A stretch of DNA of 18,791 nt, from contig SVEW01000032.1 in assembly GCA_015057205.1 (NCBI GenBank), positions 1-18,791 of the forward strand, written 5' to 3'. Below, piece after piece: positions 1 through 8,232 of this stretch. The translations under genes and the position numbers were made by a program. Numbering within the stretch: position 1 is the first letter of the stretch; the number at the start of each line of letters is the position of its first letter. The notes under the pieces are model-generated. The model did no database searches, was not told where the DNA came from, and saw only the letters and a list, made by a program, of their open reading frames with translations. Origin of the DNA: Lachnospiraceae bacterium. Lineage in GTDB: Bacteria; Bacillota; Clostridia; Lachnospirales; Lachnospiraceae.

Positions 1-3000
1 ATTGTCTTCGCACTCTAATTCCATCCATAAGTTTCCATTATCTCCTACGAAAATACCGGTATTGGATTTAACAACAGGATCGGTATTGTCTACATGGAAG
101 GTAAGACGCTGAACCTGACGGTTCTCTTCGGTATCTTCTACACCACCCGGTAATGCTGACATTACGTACTGGTAAGTTCCTTCTTCCATTGGGTTATAGT
201 AAGTATTCTCTACGTATGGAAGCTCATCCATAAAGTTCTCTGCAATCAATAAGTTGCCGGAGCTGAAGTTATAGTAGGTCTTTCTTACGTTCTCGTTGTT
301 GAAGCTTTCAACCGTTTCACCCTTCTCGTTTACGAGGTCGATATCCATCTTTGCTGCTCCACGTAAAAGATAGGTGTTCGGATAAACATTATCCAAAGTT
401 CCCAATGCGGAATGATCAGAAAGTACTGCATATTTCTCATCATATTCCAGTTCATCATCCATAAGATATTTAAACCAGTTAACTCCTAATGGATATGCAG
501 AACTACCAAACCAGGAAGCTTTTTCGCTAACAAGGCCGGTTCCGGAATTAAAGGTTGCTCCTTCTTCGTACTGTGTCTTATCAAACATAGGAACCTTTGC
601 CCAATCGCCACAGAATCCCATGAATGGAACGCTCAAATCAGAAGCATCTTCGTTGAATAACTGTGTGAATCCTTCTACGAAGAATCCGTTTTCAAATGCT
701 TCTACAACTTCTGCAAGTTCCGGAGCATCTTTGTTTACTTTTAAGTTAACGGTAAAGCTTACTTCGTCTTCACCTTCCGGAAGGGTTACGTATCCATCTT
801 CGTCAACACCTTCGTAAGTAATTTCAACTGCATCGGTAATATCGATGTCGTACTGTGCTGCAAGTTTCTTACCATCTTCTTCCAATACGTCCTCGGTTAA
901 TGCAGTGGTCTTAACCTGATATTTCAGTGCATCATCGTCCTGGCTAAATCTGTTAATGGTTACGGTATAACTAAATTCGCCGTCTGTGTTATAACCAAGC
1001 GCTGCTGCCGGTTTTTCATTTCCGGTTACGGAAAGGTAAGCTGGAGTAGATGTAGCCTCTTTTAAGTTAACAAGTCCTGCACCTTGGCAACGTGGTGAAT
1101 AGAAGGTTCCGTTCTCTTCATCTTCAACCGGAGCTGCTGTAGACATTTCTAATGCATTGATTAACTGTCTCTTTTCCTGATTCGTTGTGCTCTTAGATGT
1201 GCTTTCGTTTACATACTGTTTCATAACAGCTGCTGCACCTGCCATATGTGGAGCTGCCATAGATGTTCCACTCATGCTTCCGTATATACTTACGCCATCT
1301 TCCACGTAATATGCAGACCAGATGTTTCCACCAGGAGCGGTTATTTCCGGTTTAAAGGTTAAGTCTGGTGTTGTTCCCCAGGAAGAGAACTCACATATCT
1401 TATACGCATCCGGATTTTCTAAGTTCATTTTTACTGCCGGATCATAGCTAATTGTTCCAACACCGTCAACCATGGTTTCCTTAATGAATTCGCCTTCAGA
1501 TTTAAGGATGGAAACCGCTGGAATATAGTAGGTATCAATGCTCATTCCGATACTACCGGATTGGTTGTTGTATACGATTAATCCAATTGCTCCTGCACTA
1601 AATGCATTCTTATCTTTATCTGCAAAAGAAATTTCTCCTCTGGAAACCAATGCGATTTTACCTTCTACGTTTTCCGGAAACTCGTTGGCCTTGCCCAATC
1701 CGCAATCAACGATTTCAAATGTACCTGCACCTAATGTATCAAATCCCATTCCGGAACCTACACCATTATCGTGGAAGCCGATTTGGGTATCGCCAACCTG
1801 AATGCAAGCTGCAGGTCCTAAATTGGTATTCTCAATTGCTGCTACAGATAACGCTGCTTCCAATGTAGACGGTGTTCCAACAACACCTTCATCCGGATTT
1901 TCTGCTAACGTATAGTTTCCATAGTTGCTTCCATAAGCACTGGTGTAATTATTACCAGCAGAAATATTTAAGTTAATGCCAGCTTTTCCCACATTTTCAT
2001 AAGCTGTCTGTAATTCACTGTTTTCAACCTTGGTAAATCCGGCACTAGAGCCAAGACTCATGTTTACAGAATCCACGCCGATCATAACGCAGTCCTGCAA
2101 TGCTGCCATCAATTCTTCCTGATAAGCATAGCCATCATCACGGAATACTTTCATAGCTGCAATCTGAGCTTCCGGAGCAACACCTGTGATTTCATCGCAA
2201 TCTGCTGCAACGGTACCAGCCACATGTGTACCATGATTGTTTTCATTGGTAGGAGTTGGGTTCGAATCATGGTTCGAGTAATCATAACCAAATGGTATTT
2301 TGTCACTCTTGTAAACGTTTCCATTATCCAATCCTTTTGTAATTTCCTCCGCAGAAACATTTTCACCGGATGCACATAACTGTTTTATCTTGGATCTGGT
2401 GTTCTCTGCATAATTCTTCTCAGCCGTTAAGTCAAATTTCTTTAAGGTATCCTTGATTCCTCTTGCGTCCAAAGCCAGGCTCTTTGGTCTCTTTGCAAAA
2501 GCATCGTGCTCGTATGCAACACCGGTATCAAGTACTGCAACCAAACTTCCTCTTCCGGTAAATCCGGTTTCTTCCTGAAGCTCGGTTACATGCATCATAT
2601 CACGGCTTGTTAACATATTCGGAGTATCCTTTACTTCCTGAAGTTTAGGAATAGCGTATCTCTGAGAAAGATAAACTTCGTGAACTCCCGGAACTTTCTT
2701 AATCTTCTTGATATCCTTATAAGCAACCTTCATAGCACTTCCGGAGAAAGCTACGGTATACTCGTATAAGGTTTCCGGCTCTTCACCTTTATCATTGGGT
2801 TTCACGACTGCTTCGATCTTGTCCGTAACCGTTTCAACAGTTTTCTCAACAGCGTTCACCTCTGCCTTGTTGTCAGCAACCAACTCAGCGTAATTCTCAT
2901 ACTCCCCTGGTTCTTCAACCTTCTCAAGAATCGGCTCTTTCTCGTAATCAATGATTACGGTCACCATTTCATTTGGTTTGATGTTGGTTGCACTCTCTGC

Positions 3001-3192
3001 CGTATCCTGTGCAATCTTTGGAACTTCATCAAAATTTCTGTGAGCCTCGTGTGTCTTGGATGCTTCGAGCTTAACGACGTCGAGATTCGCTCTTCTCTGA
3101 GCGTCGTTGCCATTCGCAGCTACGTTCATCGGTGCCATGGACGCTACCATTGCTGCCGACAAAAGAACTGACAACAGTTTCTTTCTTTTCAT
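1..3192 (-). CDS. Secreted subtilisin-family (S8) serine protease, lactocepin/Vpr-like, C-terminus beyond window
   Basis: Large extracellular endoprotease; 1064 residues lie in the window and the frame is open at the left edge. The N-terminus is a signal peptide (basic MKRKK, then a hydrophobic stretch to about residue 25). Residues about 50-190 look like an inhibitor I9-type propeptide. The S8 catalytic domain follows: Asp222 in VLDTGV, His320 in NHGTHVAGT, oxyanion Asn414 in SAGNN, and Ser644 in GTSMAAPHMAG. A protease-associated (PA) domain is inserted at about residues 464-571. After the catalytic domain, from about residue 695, comes an Fn3-like beta-sandwich typical of lactocepin/C5a-peptidase relatives. 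All four active-site residues are present, so the enzyme should be active. The ATG at 3192 has AGGAGG just upstream. A cell-wall anchor, if present, would be in the missing C-terminus. Its substrate cannot be read from the sequence. It has its own promoter and is not part of the NAD operon. Confidence 0.93.
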   Translation of the reverse strand, partial: MKRKKLLSVLLSAAMVASMAPMNVAANGNDAQRRANLDVVKLEASKTHEAHRNFDEVPKIAQDTAESATNIKPNEMVTVIIDYEKEPILEKVEEPGEYENYAELVADNKAEVNAVEKTVETVTDKIEAVVKPNDKGEEPETLYEYTVAFSGSAMKVAYKDIKKIKKVPGVHEVYLSQRYAIPKLQEVKDTPNMLTSRDMMHVTELQEETGFTGRGSLVAVLDTGVAYEHDAFAKRPKSLALDARGIKDTLKKFDLTAEKNYAENTRSKIKQLCASGENVSAEEITKGLDNGNVYKSDKIPFGYDYSNHDSNPTPTNENNHGTHVAGTVAADCDEITGVAPEAQIAAMKVFRDDGYAYQEELMAALQDCVMIGVDSVNMSLGSSAGFTKVENSELQTAYENVGKAGINLNISAGNNYTSAYGSNYGNYTLAENPDEGVVGTPSTLEAALSVAAIENTNLGPAACIQVGDTQIGFHDNGVGSGMGFDTLGAGTFEIVDCGLGKANEFPENVEGKIALVSRGEISFADKDKNAFSAGAIGLIVYNNQSGSIGMSIDTYYIPAVSILKSEGEFIKETMVDGVGTISYDPAVKMNLENPDAYKICEFSSWGTTPDLTFKPEITAPGGNIWSAYYVEDGVSIYGSMSGTSMAAPHMAGAAAVMKQYVNESTSKSTTNQEKRQLINALEMSTAAPVEDEENGTFYSPRCQGAGLVNLKEATSTPAYLSVTGNEKPAAALGYNTDGEFSYTVTINRFSQDDDALKYQVKTTALTEDVLEEDGKKLAAQYDIDITDAVEITYEGVDEDGYVTLPEGEDEVSFTVNLKVNKDAPELAEVVEAFENGFFVEGFTQLFNEDASDLSVPFMGFCGDWAKVPMFDKTQYEEGATFNSGTGLVSEKASWFGSSAYPLGVNWFKYLMDDELEYDEKYAVLSDHSALGTLDNVYPNTYLLRGAAKMDIDLVNEKGETVESFNNENVRKTYYNFSSGNLLIAENFMDELPYVENTYYNPMEEGTYQYVMSALPGGVEDTEENRQVQRLTFHVDNTDPVVKSNTGIFVGDNGNLWMELECEDN

Positions 3193-3209
3193 GGGGTTCC
3201 TCCTCATCT

Positions 3210-3223
3210 TGTTCCGTGGAACA
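3210..3223. promoter_or_regulatory. Palindrome next to the protease ribosome binding site
   Basis: TGTTCC and GGAACA form 6-bp arms around 2 nt, directly upstream of the AGGAGG of the protease gene. It could act as an operator or as a small stem affecting ribosome access. I do not recognise the binding protein. Confidence 0.35.
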
Positions 3224-3234
3224 TTTTTTATTTT

Positions 3235-3262
3235 TATAAAACGCATGTTGGTACGTTTTATA
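3235..3262. repeat. Perfect inverted repeat in the protease 5' untranslated region
   Basis: TATAAAACG (3235-3243) and CGTTTTATA (3254-3262) are perfect 9-bp arms around a 10-nt loop. The element lies between the predicted start of transcription and the ribosome binding site. It could be an operator or an mRNA stem; no T-run follows on the minus strand that would make it a clear terminator. Confidence 0.5.
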
Positions 3263-3292
3263 TTCACACTATTTCCTTATATTGGCAATAGA

Positions 3293-3321
3293 ATCTTAAC
3301 ATTCTGACTATTCGAGGTCAA
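3293..3321 (-). promoter_or_regulatory. Promoter of the S8 protease gene
   Basis: On the minus strand TTGACC (3321-3316) is followed after exactly 17 nt by TAAGAT (3298-3293), a near-consensus sigma-A promoter. Transcription would start near 3286, giving a 5' untranslated region of about 95 nt before the ATG at 3192. Confidence 0.7.
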
Positions 3322-3360
3322 GAAGTTTTTATCATTTTTTGAATAATACACAGAATTTTC

Positions 3361-3417
3361 AAAAAGTACCTTTTCGAGAACGCAGTTGTCGCAATGTTTC
3401 TCAAAAAGGTACTTTTT
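3361..3417 (-). terminator. Rho-independent terminator of the NAD operon
   Basis: A 20-bp stem with a single mismatch (3361-3380 with 3398-3417) closes a loop of about 17 nt. The stem's AAAAAGTACC end gives a U-run on the minus strand. It sits 30 nt past the stop codon of the histidine kinase and upstream of the protease promoter. The plus-strand reading also ends in a T-run, so it could work in both directions, but there is no plus-strand gene to end. Confidence 0.85.
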
Positions 3418-3447
3418 TTATTAATTCTATCTTATTTTGCTTTTTAT

Positions 3448-5613
3448 CTATATAACTATATACTCCCGCAATTTCTGATACAACTCTAAAATATCTACCG
3501 GTTTCGTCAAATAATCATTCATACCGGTACTGATTGCAGCCGCCTTATCTTCTGCAAATGCGTTGGCTGTCATTGCAATAATCGGAATCTCCTTCGTCCA
3601 TTTCTCCGGCAAGTCACGAATAGCTTTCGTTGCACCATATCCATCTAGCACCGGCATCTGGATATCCATAAAAATAAGTTGCAAATCACCTTCCTCCGCA
3701 TTTTTCACCAGGTCCACTGCCTCCTGCCCATCTTCCGCCTGTAAGACCGTAGCACCGGTTTTTTCCAAAATCGCGGTAATAAACTCACGGTTAATGGCAA
3801 TATCTTCCACCAGCATAATGGTTGCACCATTCAAATCCGGCATCCGTCGACTAATAGCCGTGCGCTCATGTCGCACATCCTTCTCCTTGGAGAGTTGATA
3901 TTCAAAATAAATATCCAGGCGGGTTCCTTCCCCCTGCTTCGTATGGACTTCAATTCGCCCACCCATCATTTCCACCAGGTTCTTGGTAATGGTCATTCCT
4001 AATCCGGTACCCTGAATTCCACTCACTGTAGAAGACTCCTCACGCTCAAACGGCTCAAACATCCTGGCAGCGAACTCTTCACTCATGCCAATGCCATTAT
4101 CTTCCACCGTAATCCTGTAATTACCGTAGCCCGCACGTTCCTCCGGAAGTTCCTTCAGATGGATTTCTATATGGCCCCCTCCCTGAGGCGTATATTTCAG
4201 CGCATTGCTGGCACAATTTAATATAATCTGGCTTAAACGAACCTGATCACATATGACATAGTCGCGTTTTACGTCCACATCAACCAAAAAATTATGCCCG
4301 CGCTTCTTTGCATCCACCATAAGCATATTTGCCATCTGTTTCATAAACAAATGCAAATTCGTCGCTTCGTTTTTCAGAACCACCTTTCCACTCTCAATAC
4401 GGCTCATATCAAGCACTGCATTAATAAGTGTCAGCAGATGATTTCCGGAAGATATAACACGATTTAAGTAATCCTTCACCTTATCGGAATCTTCAATTTC
4501 CTCGATTGCCAACTGCGAAAAACCCAGAATTGCATTCATCGGCGTTCGAATGTCATGGGACATATTTTGCAAAAAACGAGATTTCGCCTTGTTTGCTGCA
4601 TTGGCCTTATCCAATGCTTCCTTCAACTTCCGTTGTTGTTCTTCTTTACGCGCCATCTCTTCTCTTATCTCGCTATTCCGATTAATGAATCCGATAACAA
4701 TATTATGCGGCTCTTCCATCTCCTCTTCCACCTTAACGAACTTAATCTCCCAGATTTCGCCCATCAAATCGTGGTACTGGCACACATAAGATTTTCTGCT
4801 TTGCAATATTTTTTTCAAATTGGAACAGCTGCACAACTGTCGAAGATGCTCTCTGTCTTCCTCCTGCACACCGGTTTCGATAAACTGTCCAAACACACAC
4901 TCGAACCCATTTTTCTCAATCATAAACCGCCCATGGCGTTGATTCACCTCTGCAGTGGTCTTAATAATACGCAATCGATTTTCGTCAAGTCCTGCATGAT
5001 ACACAGATGAGTAATCCGATGCCAACGTATCAATTACGTTTTCTTTCTCCTGTTCCCTACGATTCACCTTCCGCTCAACATCTGCATTGTGAAACCCTGC
5101 ATCCTCTCTGGCAAAACGATGATAGGTAATTCCCAGTTCGCTTTCTTCCAGGCAATACATATACGGCTCCACATCTTCATTCTTGAAATAAAAAATATAG
5201 CCCAGTTCTTCATCTTCTGTGGACATGCCCAGTTTTGTATGGTGCTTCTTGGCAAATTCATAAAAATAACGATAGATTTCCACCATTTCCTGTGTCTTCA
5301 ATACCTTCAAAAATCCCGTCAAAAATTCCGGCTCGGGCACCTTTTCTTCCACGTATCGAATTCCGACCTCACCCACCTTCAGCTCGCATCGTGTCATCTG
5401 TCCTTCCACCTGCACTTCGCCAAGCATCGGAAGTTCTTTGTCCAGATATTCCTTCACACATGCCACAACCTCCTGGCAGGGCGTTTCTTTTTCCAACCAC
5501 AAATACTGTAAAATAACTTCTCTCGGATAATACAGGCAGATACTCCGGTCAAGATCCCCCAACTTAATCTGCCACTCCTTCAATGTATCCAAAATATGCT
5601 GTTTTAGCGTCAT
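3448..5613 (-). CDS. Cytoplasmic hybrid sensor histidine kinase/response regulator with DUF3877-like N-terminus
   Basis: 721 residues with no membrane segment, so a soluble sensor. Residues 1-190 form an N-terminal domain with a KLGDLDRSICLYYP patch (17-30) and a YHRFAREDAGF patch (164-174); from memory these resemble the DUF3877 family. A degenerate PAS-like region follows (about 195-320), then a short coiled-coil. HisKA: phospho-acceptor His353 in MSHDIRTPMN. HATPase: Asn466/Asn470 in NCASNALKY, Asp505 in DNGIGM, glycine box GTGLGM 535-540. C-terminal receiver: acidic pair Glu603-Asp604, phospho-acceptor Asp650 in MDIQMP, Thr682, Lys704. All catalytic residues are intact. No output DNA-binding domain, so the phosphate probably passes to a separate partner not in this window. 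The gene starts 12 nt after niaR with GGGGGAG before the ATG and is the last gene of the NAD operon. The input signal is unknown. Confidence 0.9.
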   Translation of the reverse strand: MTLKQHILDTLKEWQIKLGDLDRSICLYYPREVILQYLWLEKETPCQEVVACVKEYLDKELPMLGEVQVEGQMTRCELKVGEVGIRYVEEKVPEPEFLTGFLKVLKTQEMVEIYRYFYEFAKKHHTKLGMSTEDEELGYIFYFKNEDVEPYMYCLEESELGITYHRFAREDAGFHNADVERKVNRREQEKENVIDTLASDYSSVYHAGLDENRLRIIKTTAEVNQRHGRFMIEKNGFECVFGQFIETGVQEEDREHLRQLCSCSNLKKILQSRKSYVCQYHDLMGEIWEIKFVKVEEEMEEPHNIVIGFINRNSEIREEMARKEEQQRKLKEALDKANAANKAKSRFLQNMSHDIRTPMNAILGFSQLAIEEIEDSDKVKDYLNRVISSGNHLLTLINAVLDMSRIESGKVVLKNEATNLHLFMKQMANMLMVDAKKRGHNFLVDVDVKRDYVICDQVRLSQIILNCASNALKYTPQGGGHIEIHLKELPEERAGYGNYRITVEDNGIGMSEEFAARMFEPFEREESSTVSGIQGTGLGMTITKNLVEMMGGRIEVHTKQGEGTRLDIYFEYQLSKEKDVRHERTAISRRMPDLNGATIMLVEDIAINREFITAILEKTGATVLQAEDGQEAVDLVKNAEEGDLQLIFMDIQMPVLDGYGATKAIRDLPEKWTKEIPIIAMTANAFAEDKAAAISTGMNDYLTKPVDILELYQKLREYIVI

Positions 5614-5625
5614 CGCCCACTCCCC

Positions 5626-6168
5626 CTATTTACTCCAAAAATCTACCGGCTCATAATCTTTAAGCTGCGCCAGAAAACCTTCTTCCTGCAACTTCTCCTG
5701 AATGGCATCTAATATCTCCTCACTTTGTGCTACGATGGTATGATAATGATACCCGCTGGTGAGATTCTTTAACGGCATACTCTTGCCGGTACGCATGTCC
5801 TCCAGGTATAACGCAATATCACGCCTGCTGCGGATATTCAATTCCGCTTTTACAACTCCATAGCGTTTATGATAAACAAAAACATCCTGCACCACACCAC
5901 TCATATCCACATACAACTGCAGCTCACGCTCCACATCGGCATCTTCGTGAATCACCTTAAAAACTCTGGTGCAATGTGGCGTTTGTTCTAACAGATAACC
6001 CTTATATGTTGACTGAATATCATACCCTCTGGCGCGAATAAGAGCGATATCCTGCACGATTACCTGTCTGGTCACTTGCAATTCTTTTGCCAGTGCACTT
6101 CCGGAAACCGGTTCACTCTGCTTCTTAAGAAGCGAGAGGATGCGTGTTCTTCTCTCTTCTCCAGTCAT
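5626..6168 (-). CDS. niaR: NiaR (YrxA) repressor of NAD biosynthesis, HTH plus 3H domain
   Basis: Niacin-responsive repressor of nad genes in Bacillota. An N-terminal winged HTH (HTH_11 type, with VSGSALAKELQVTRQVIVQD as the recognition region) precedes a C-terminal 3H ligand-binding domain. Counting from the upstream ATG at 6183, His79, Glu87, His146 and His148 match the metal site I recall for the Thermotoga homologue TM1602. I prefer the ATG at 6168 (180 residues), because GGGAGG lies 5 nt in front of it; the in-frame ATG at 6183 (185 residues) has only GGAG and would put that ribosome binding site inside the gene. It sits 18 nt after nadC in the nadABC operon, so NiaR should regulate its own synthesis through the palindrome at 9371-9396. 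Family knowledge: nicotinic acid is the co-repressor. Confidence 0.92.
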   Translation of the reverse strand: MTGEERRTRILSLLKKQSEPVSGSALAKELQVTRQVIVQDIALIRARGYDIQSTYKGYLLEQTPHCTRVFKVIHEDADVERELQLYVDMSGVVQDVFVYHKRYGVVKAELNIRSRRDIALYLEDMRTGKSMPLKNLTSGYHYHTIVAQSEEILDAIQEKLQEEGFLAQLKDYEPVDFWSK

Positions 6169-6186
6169 GTGTTCCTCCCTCATCTA

Positions 6187-7047
6187 CTACTCCGTCGGAT
6201 GTAAATTTTTCAAAGATATATCCAAAATCGGGGCCGAATGGGTTAATGCTCCGCTGGAAACATAATCTACCCCAAGATCCGTCAATCGGGCAATGTTTTC
6301 CCTGGTGACATTTCCGGACACTTCCACTTCCGCTTTGTGGTCAATTATCTTCATGGCTTCTGCCATCACCTCATGGGACATGTTGTCCAACATAATGATA
6401 TCCGCACCGGCCTCTACTGCCTCTTTTACCATATCCAGATTCTCTACTTCTACTTCTATTTTTCGTACAAAAGGGGCATATTCCTTAGCCATTTTCACCG
6501 CCTTGGTGATACTTCCCGCGGCGCCAATATGGTTATCCTTAAGCATTACGCCATCCGTCAAATTGTAGCGATGGTTATTTCCGCCCCCCACTTTCACGGC
6601 ATACTTCTCAAACAACCGATTATTCGGTGTGGTCTTTCTGGTGTCTAATAGTTTCGTATGGGTTCCTTCCAAAAGCTTCGCAACTTCGTGGGTATAGGTT
6701 GCCACACCACTCATACGCTGTAGGTAGTTTAACGCTGTTCTTTCTCCGCTCAAAAGCACACGAATGTCACCTTTTACCCGCCCCATGAGCTGACCCTTCT
6801 TCACTTCGTCGCCGTCTTTTACCATAAATTCCACTTCGGTAGTCTCATCTAATAATTCGAACACCCGCTTAAAAACCGGCAATCCGCAGATAATCCCATC
6901 CTGTTTACATATCAAATCCACACTGCCTTCTTTGCGCGTTGGCATCACACAGTTCGTGGACACATCCTCACTGGTTATATCTTCTCTTAATGCGCCAAGA
7001 ATAAACGGATCTGCGTTTAGGCGCAAGGTCACTTCGTTGTTTAACAT
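6187..7047 (-). CDS. nadC: Nicotinate-nucleotide pyrophosphorylase (quinolinate phosphoribosyltransferase)
   Basis: Converts quinolinate and PRPP to nicotinate mononucleotide, CO2 and pyrophosphate, the third step of de novo NAD synthesis in the cytoplasm. At 286 residues it has the usual full length. Substrate-binding signatures are present: GERTALN (101-107), DTRKTTP (135-141), the HR pair 159-160, LKDNHI around Lys170, IEVEVENL (197-204), MLDN (219-222) and SGN (244-246). The ATG lies inside the end of nadB: the two genes overlap by 7 nt (ATGTTAA), which suggests translational coupling. niaR follows after a very short gap. Confidence 0.97.
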   Translation of the reverse strand: MLNNEVTLRLNADPFILGALREDITSEDVSTNCVMPTRKEGSVDLICKQDGIICGLPVFKRVFELLDETTEVEFMVKDGDEVKKGQLMGRVKGDIRVLLSGERTALNYLQRMSGVATYTHEVAKLLEGTHTKLLDTRKTTPNNRLFEKYAVKVGGGNNHRYNLTDGVMLKDNHIGAAGSITKAVKMAKEYAPFVRKIEVEVENLDMVKEAVEAGADIIMLDNMSHEVMAEAMKIIDHKAEVEVSGNVTRENIARLTDLGVDYVSSGALTHSAPILDISLKNLHPTE

Positions 7048-8222
7048 GCTGTTATCTCACTTTCCTTATTCTCTTTCATATGATTCGCAGCCCGTCTCGC
7101 AAACACAAGACTCTCTAGCAATGAGTTACTTGCAAGACGATTCTTGCCATGTACGCCGTTACAAGCCGTTTCACCCACAGCATACAACCGTTCCATACTG
7201 GTGTGACTATCATAGTCAACCTTCACACCGCCCATGAAATAATGCTGTGCCGGAACCACCGGAATCCACTCTTTCTCCGGGTCATAGCCTTGCTGTCGAC
7301 AATGTTCCACAATATTTGGGAAATGACTGTCTAATTCTTCCTTCGGAATTACCGTCAAATCCTCCCATACATGGTCGGTTCCATCTTTTTCCATCTGTTT
7401 CAAAATCTCTTTCGTCAGCAAATCTCTTGGTAAAAGTTCATTGACGAACCGTTTTCCATTTTTATCGTAAAGCTTTGCTCCCTCACCGCGTACAGATTCG
7501 GATATTAAGAAGCTTCGCTCCTCCTTATCCGCACTGTATAACGTGGTTGGGTGAATCTGCACATAGTCTAAGTTCTTAAGGGCAATGCCATGTTTCTTTG
7601 CAATGGTAATCGCATCTCCCGTCAAATGTTTATAGTTGGTTGAATGTTCGTAGGTTCCTCCGATTCCACCGGTAGCAAGTACTACATAATCTGCACGGAT
7701 TACATCCGTCTTTCCATCTTTTTCCACAATTCCACCAACGCACACGCCATCTTCTACCACAATATCTTTAAGCTCTGCATACTCGTAAATATGAATGTTG
7801 GCATGCTTCTTTGCTTCTTCGTATAAATGGCTGGTAATCTCTTTTCCCGTAATATCCTCGTGGAACAAAATGCGCTTATTGGAATGGGCACCTTCCCTGG
7901 TAAAGCAGAAACTTCCATCCGCATTTTTCGCAAAATCCGTTCCATAGCTTACCAAATCCGCAATAACCTCCGGAGATTCCTTAATCATGCGCTCTACCGC
8001 ACCTTCATCATTCTCATAATGTCCGGCTTTCATGGTGTCCTCAAAATAACTATCGTAGTCGGACGCATCCTTCAACATGCATATTCCACCTTGCGCAAGG
8101 TAAGAATTGCATTCTTCCACTTTTTTCTTAGAAAGAACAGTAATTTCCCACTCCTCAGGAAGCTTTAATGCGCAGTATAATCCTGAGCAACCGCTTCCTG
8201 CTATTAATACATCTGTCTTCAT
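7041..8222 (-). CDS. nadB: L-aspartate oxidase, short form
   Basis: FAD-dependent oxidation of L-aspartate to iminoaspartate, the first step of quinolinate synthesis. FAD-binding GSGCSG is at 9-14 and NSYLAQGGI follows at 39-47. By alignment from memory, the four catalytic residues of the E. coli enzyme are all kept: His224 (IHPTT), Arg266 (LPRDL), His327 (HYFMGG) and Arg362 (NRLASNS). The protein is 393 residues against about 540 in E. coli and ends soon after the FAD-binding SNSLLESLVF segment, so the C-terminal helical domain is missing. The ORF is clean and short forms occur in Clostridia, so this is probably a natural variant. In an anaerobe the electron acceptor is likely fumarate rather than oxygen (inference). 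It starts 10 nt after nadA and overlaps nadC by 7 nt. Confidence 0.96.
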   Translation of the reverse strand: MKTDVLIAGSGCSGLYCALKLPEEWEITVLSKKKVEECNSYLAQGGICMLKDASDYDSYFEDTMKAGHYENDEGAVERMIKESPEVIADLVSYGTDFAKNADGSFCFTREGAHSNKRILFHEDITGKEITSHLYEEAKKHANIHIYEYAELKDIVVEDGVCVGGIVEKDGKTDVIRADYVVLATGGIGGTYEHSTNYKHLTGDAITIAKKHGIALKNLDYVQIHPTTLYSADKEERSFLISESVRGEGAKLYDKNGKRFVNELLPRDLLTKEILKQMEKDGTDHVWEDLTVIPKEELDSHFPNIVEHCRQQGYDPEKEWIPVVPAQHYFMGGVKVDYDSHTSMERLYAVGETACNGVHGKNRLASNSLLESLVFARRAANHMKENKESEITAC

Positions 8223-8232
8223 AGCTTTCTCC

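Noticed and set aside
6169..6183. Upstream ATG of niaR at 6183
   Set aside because: Possible, but only GGAG precedes it, while GGGAGG before 6168 is stronger; kept as an alternative start.
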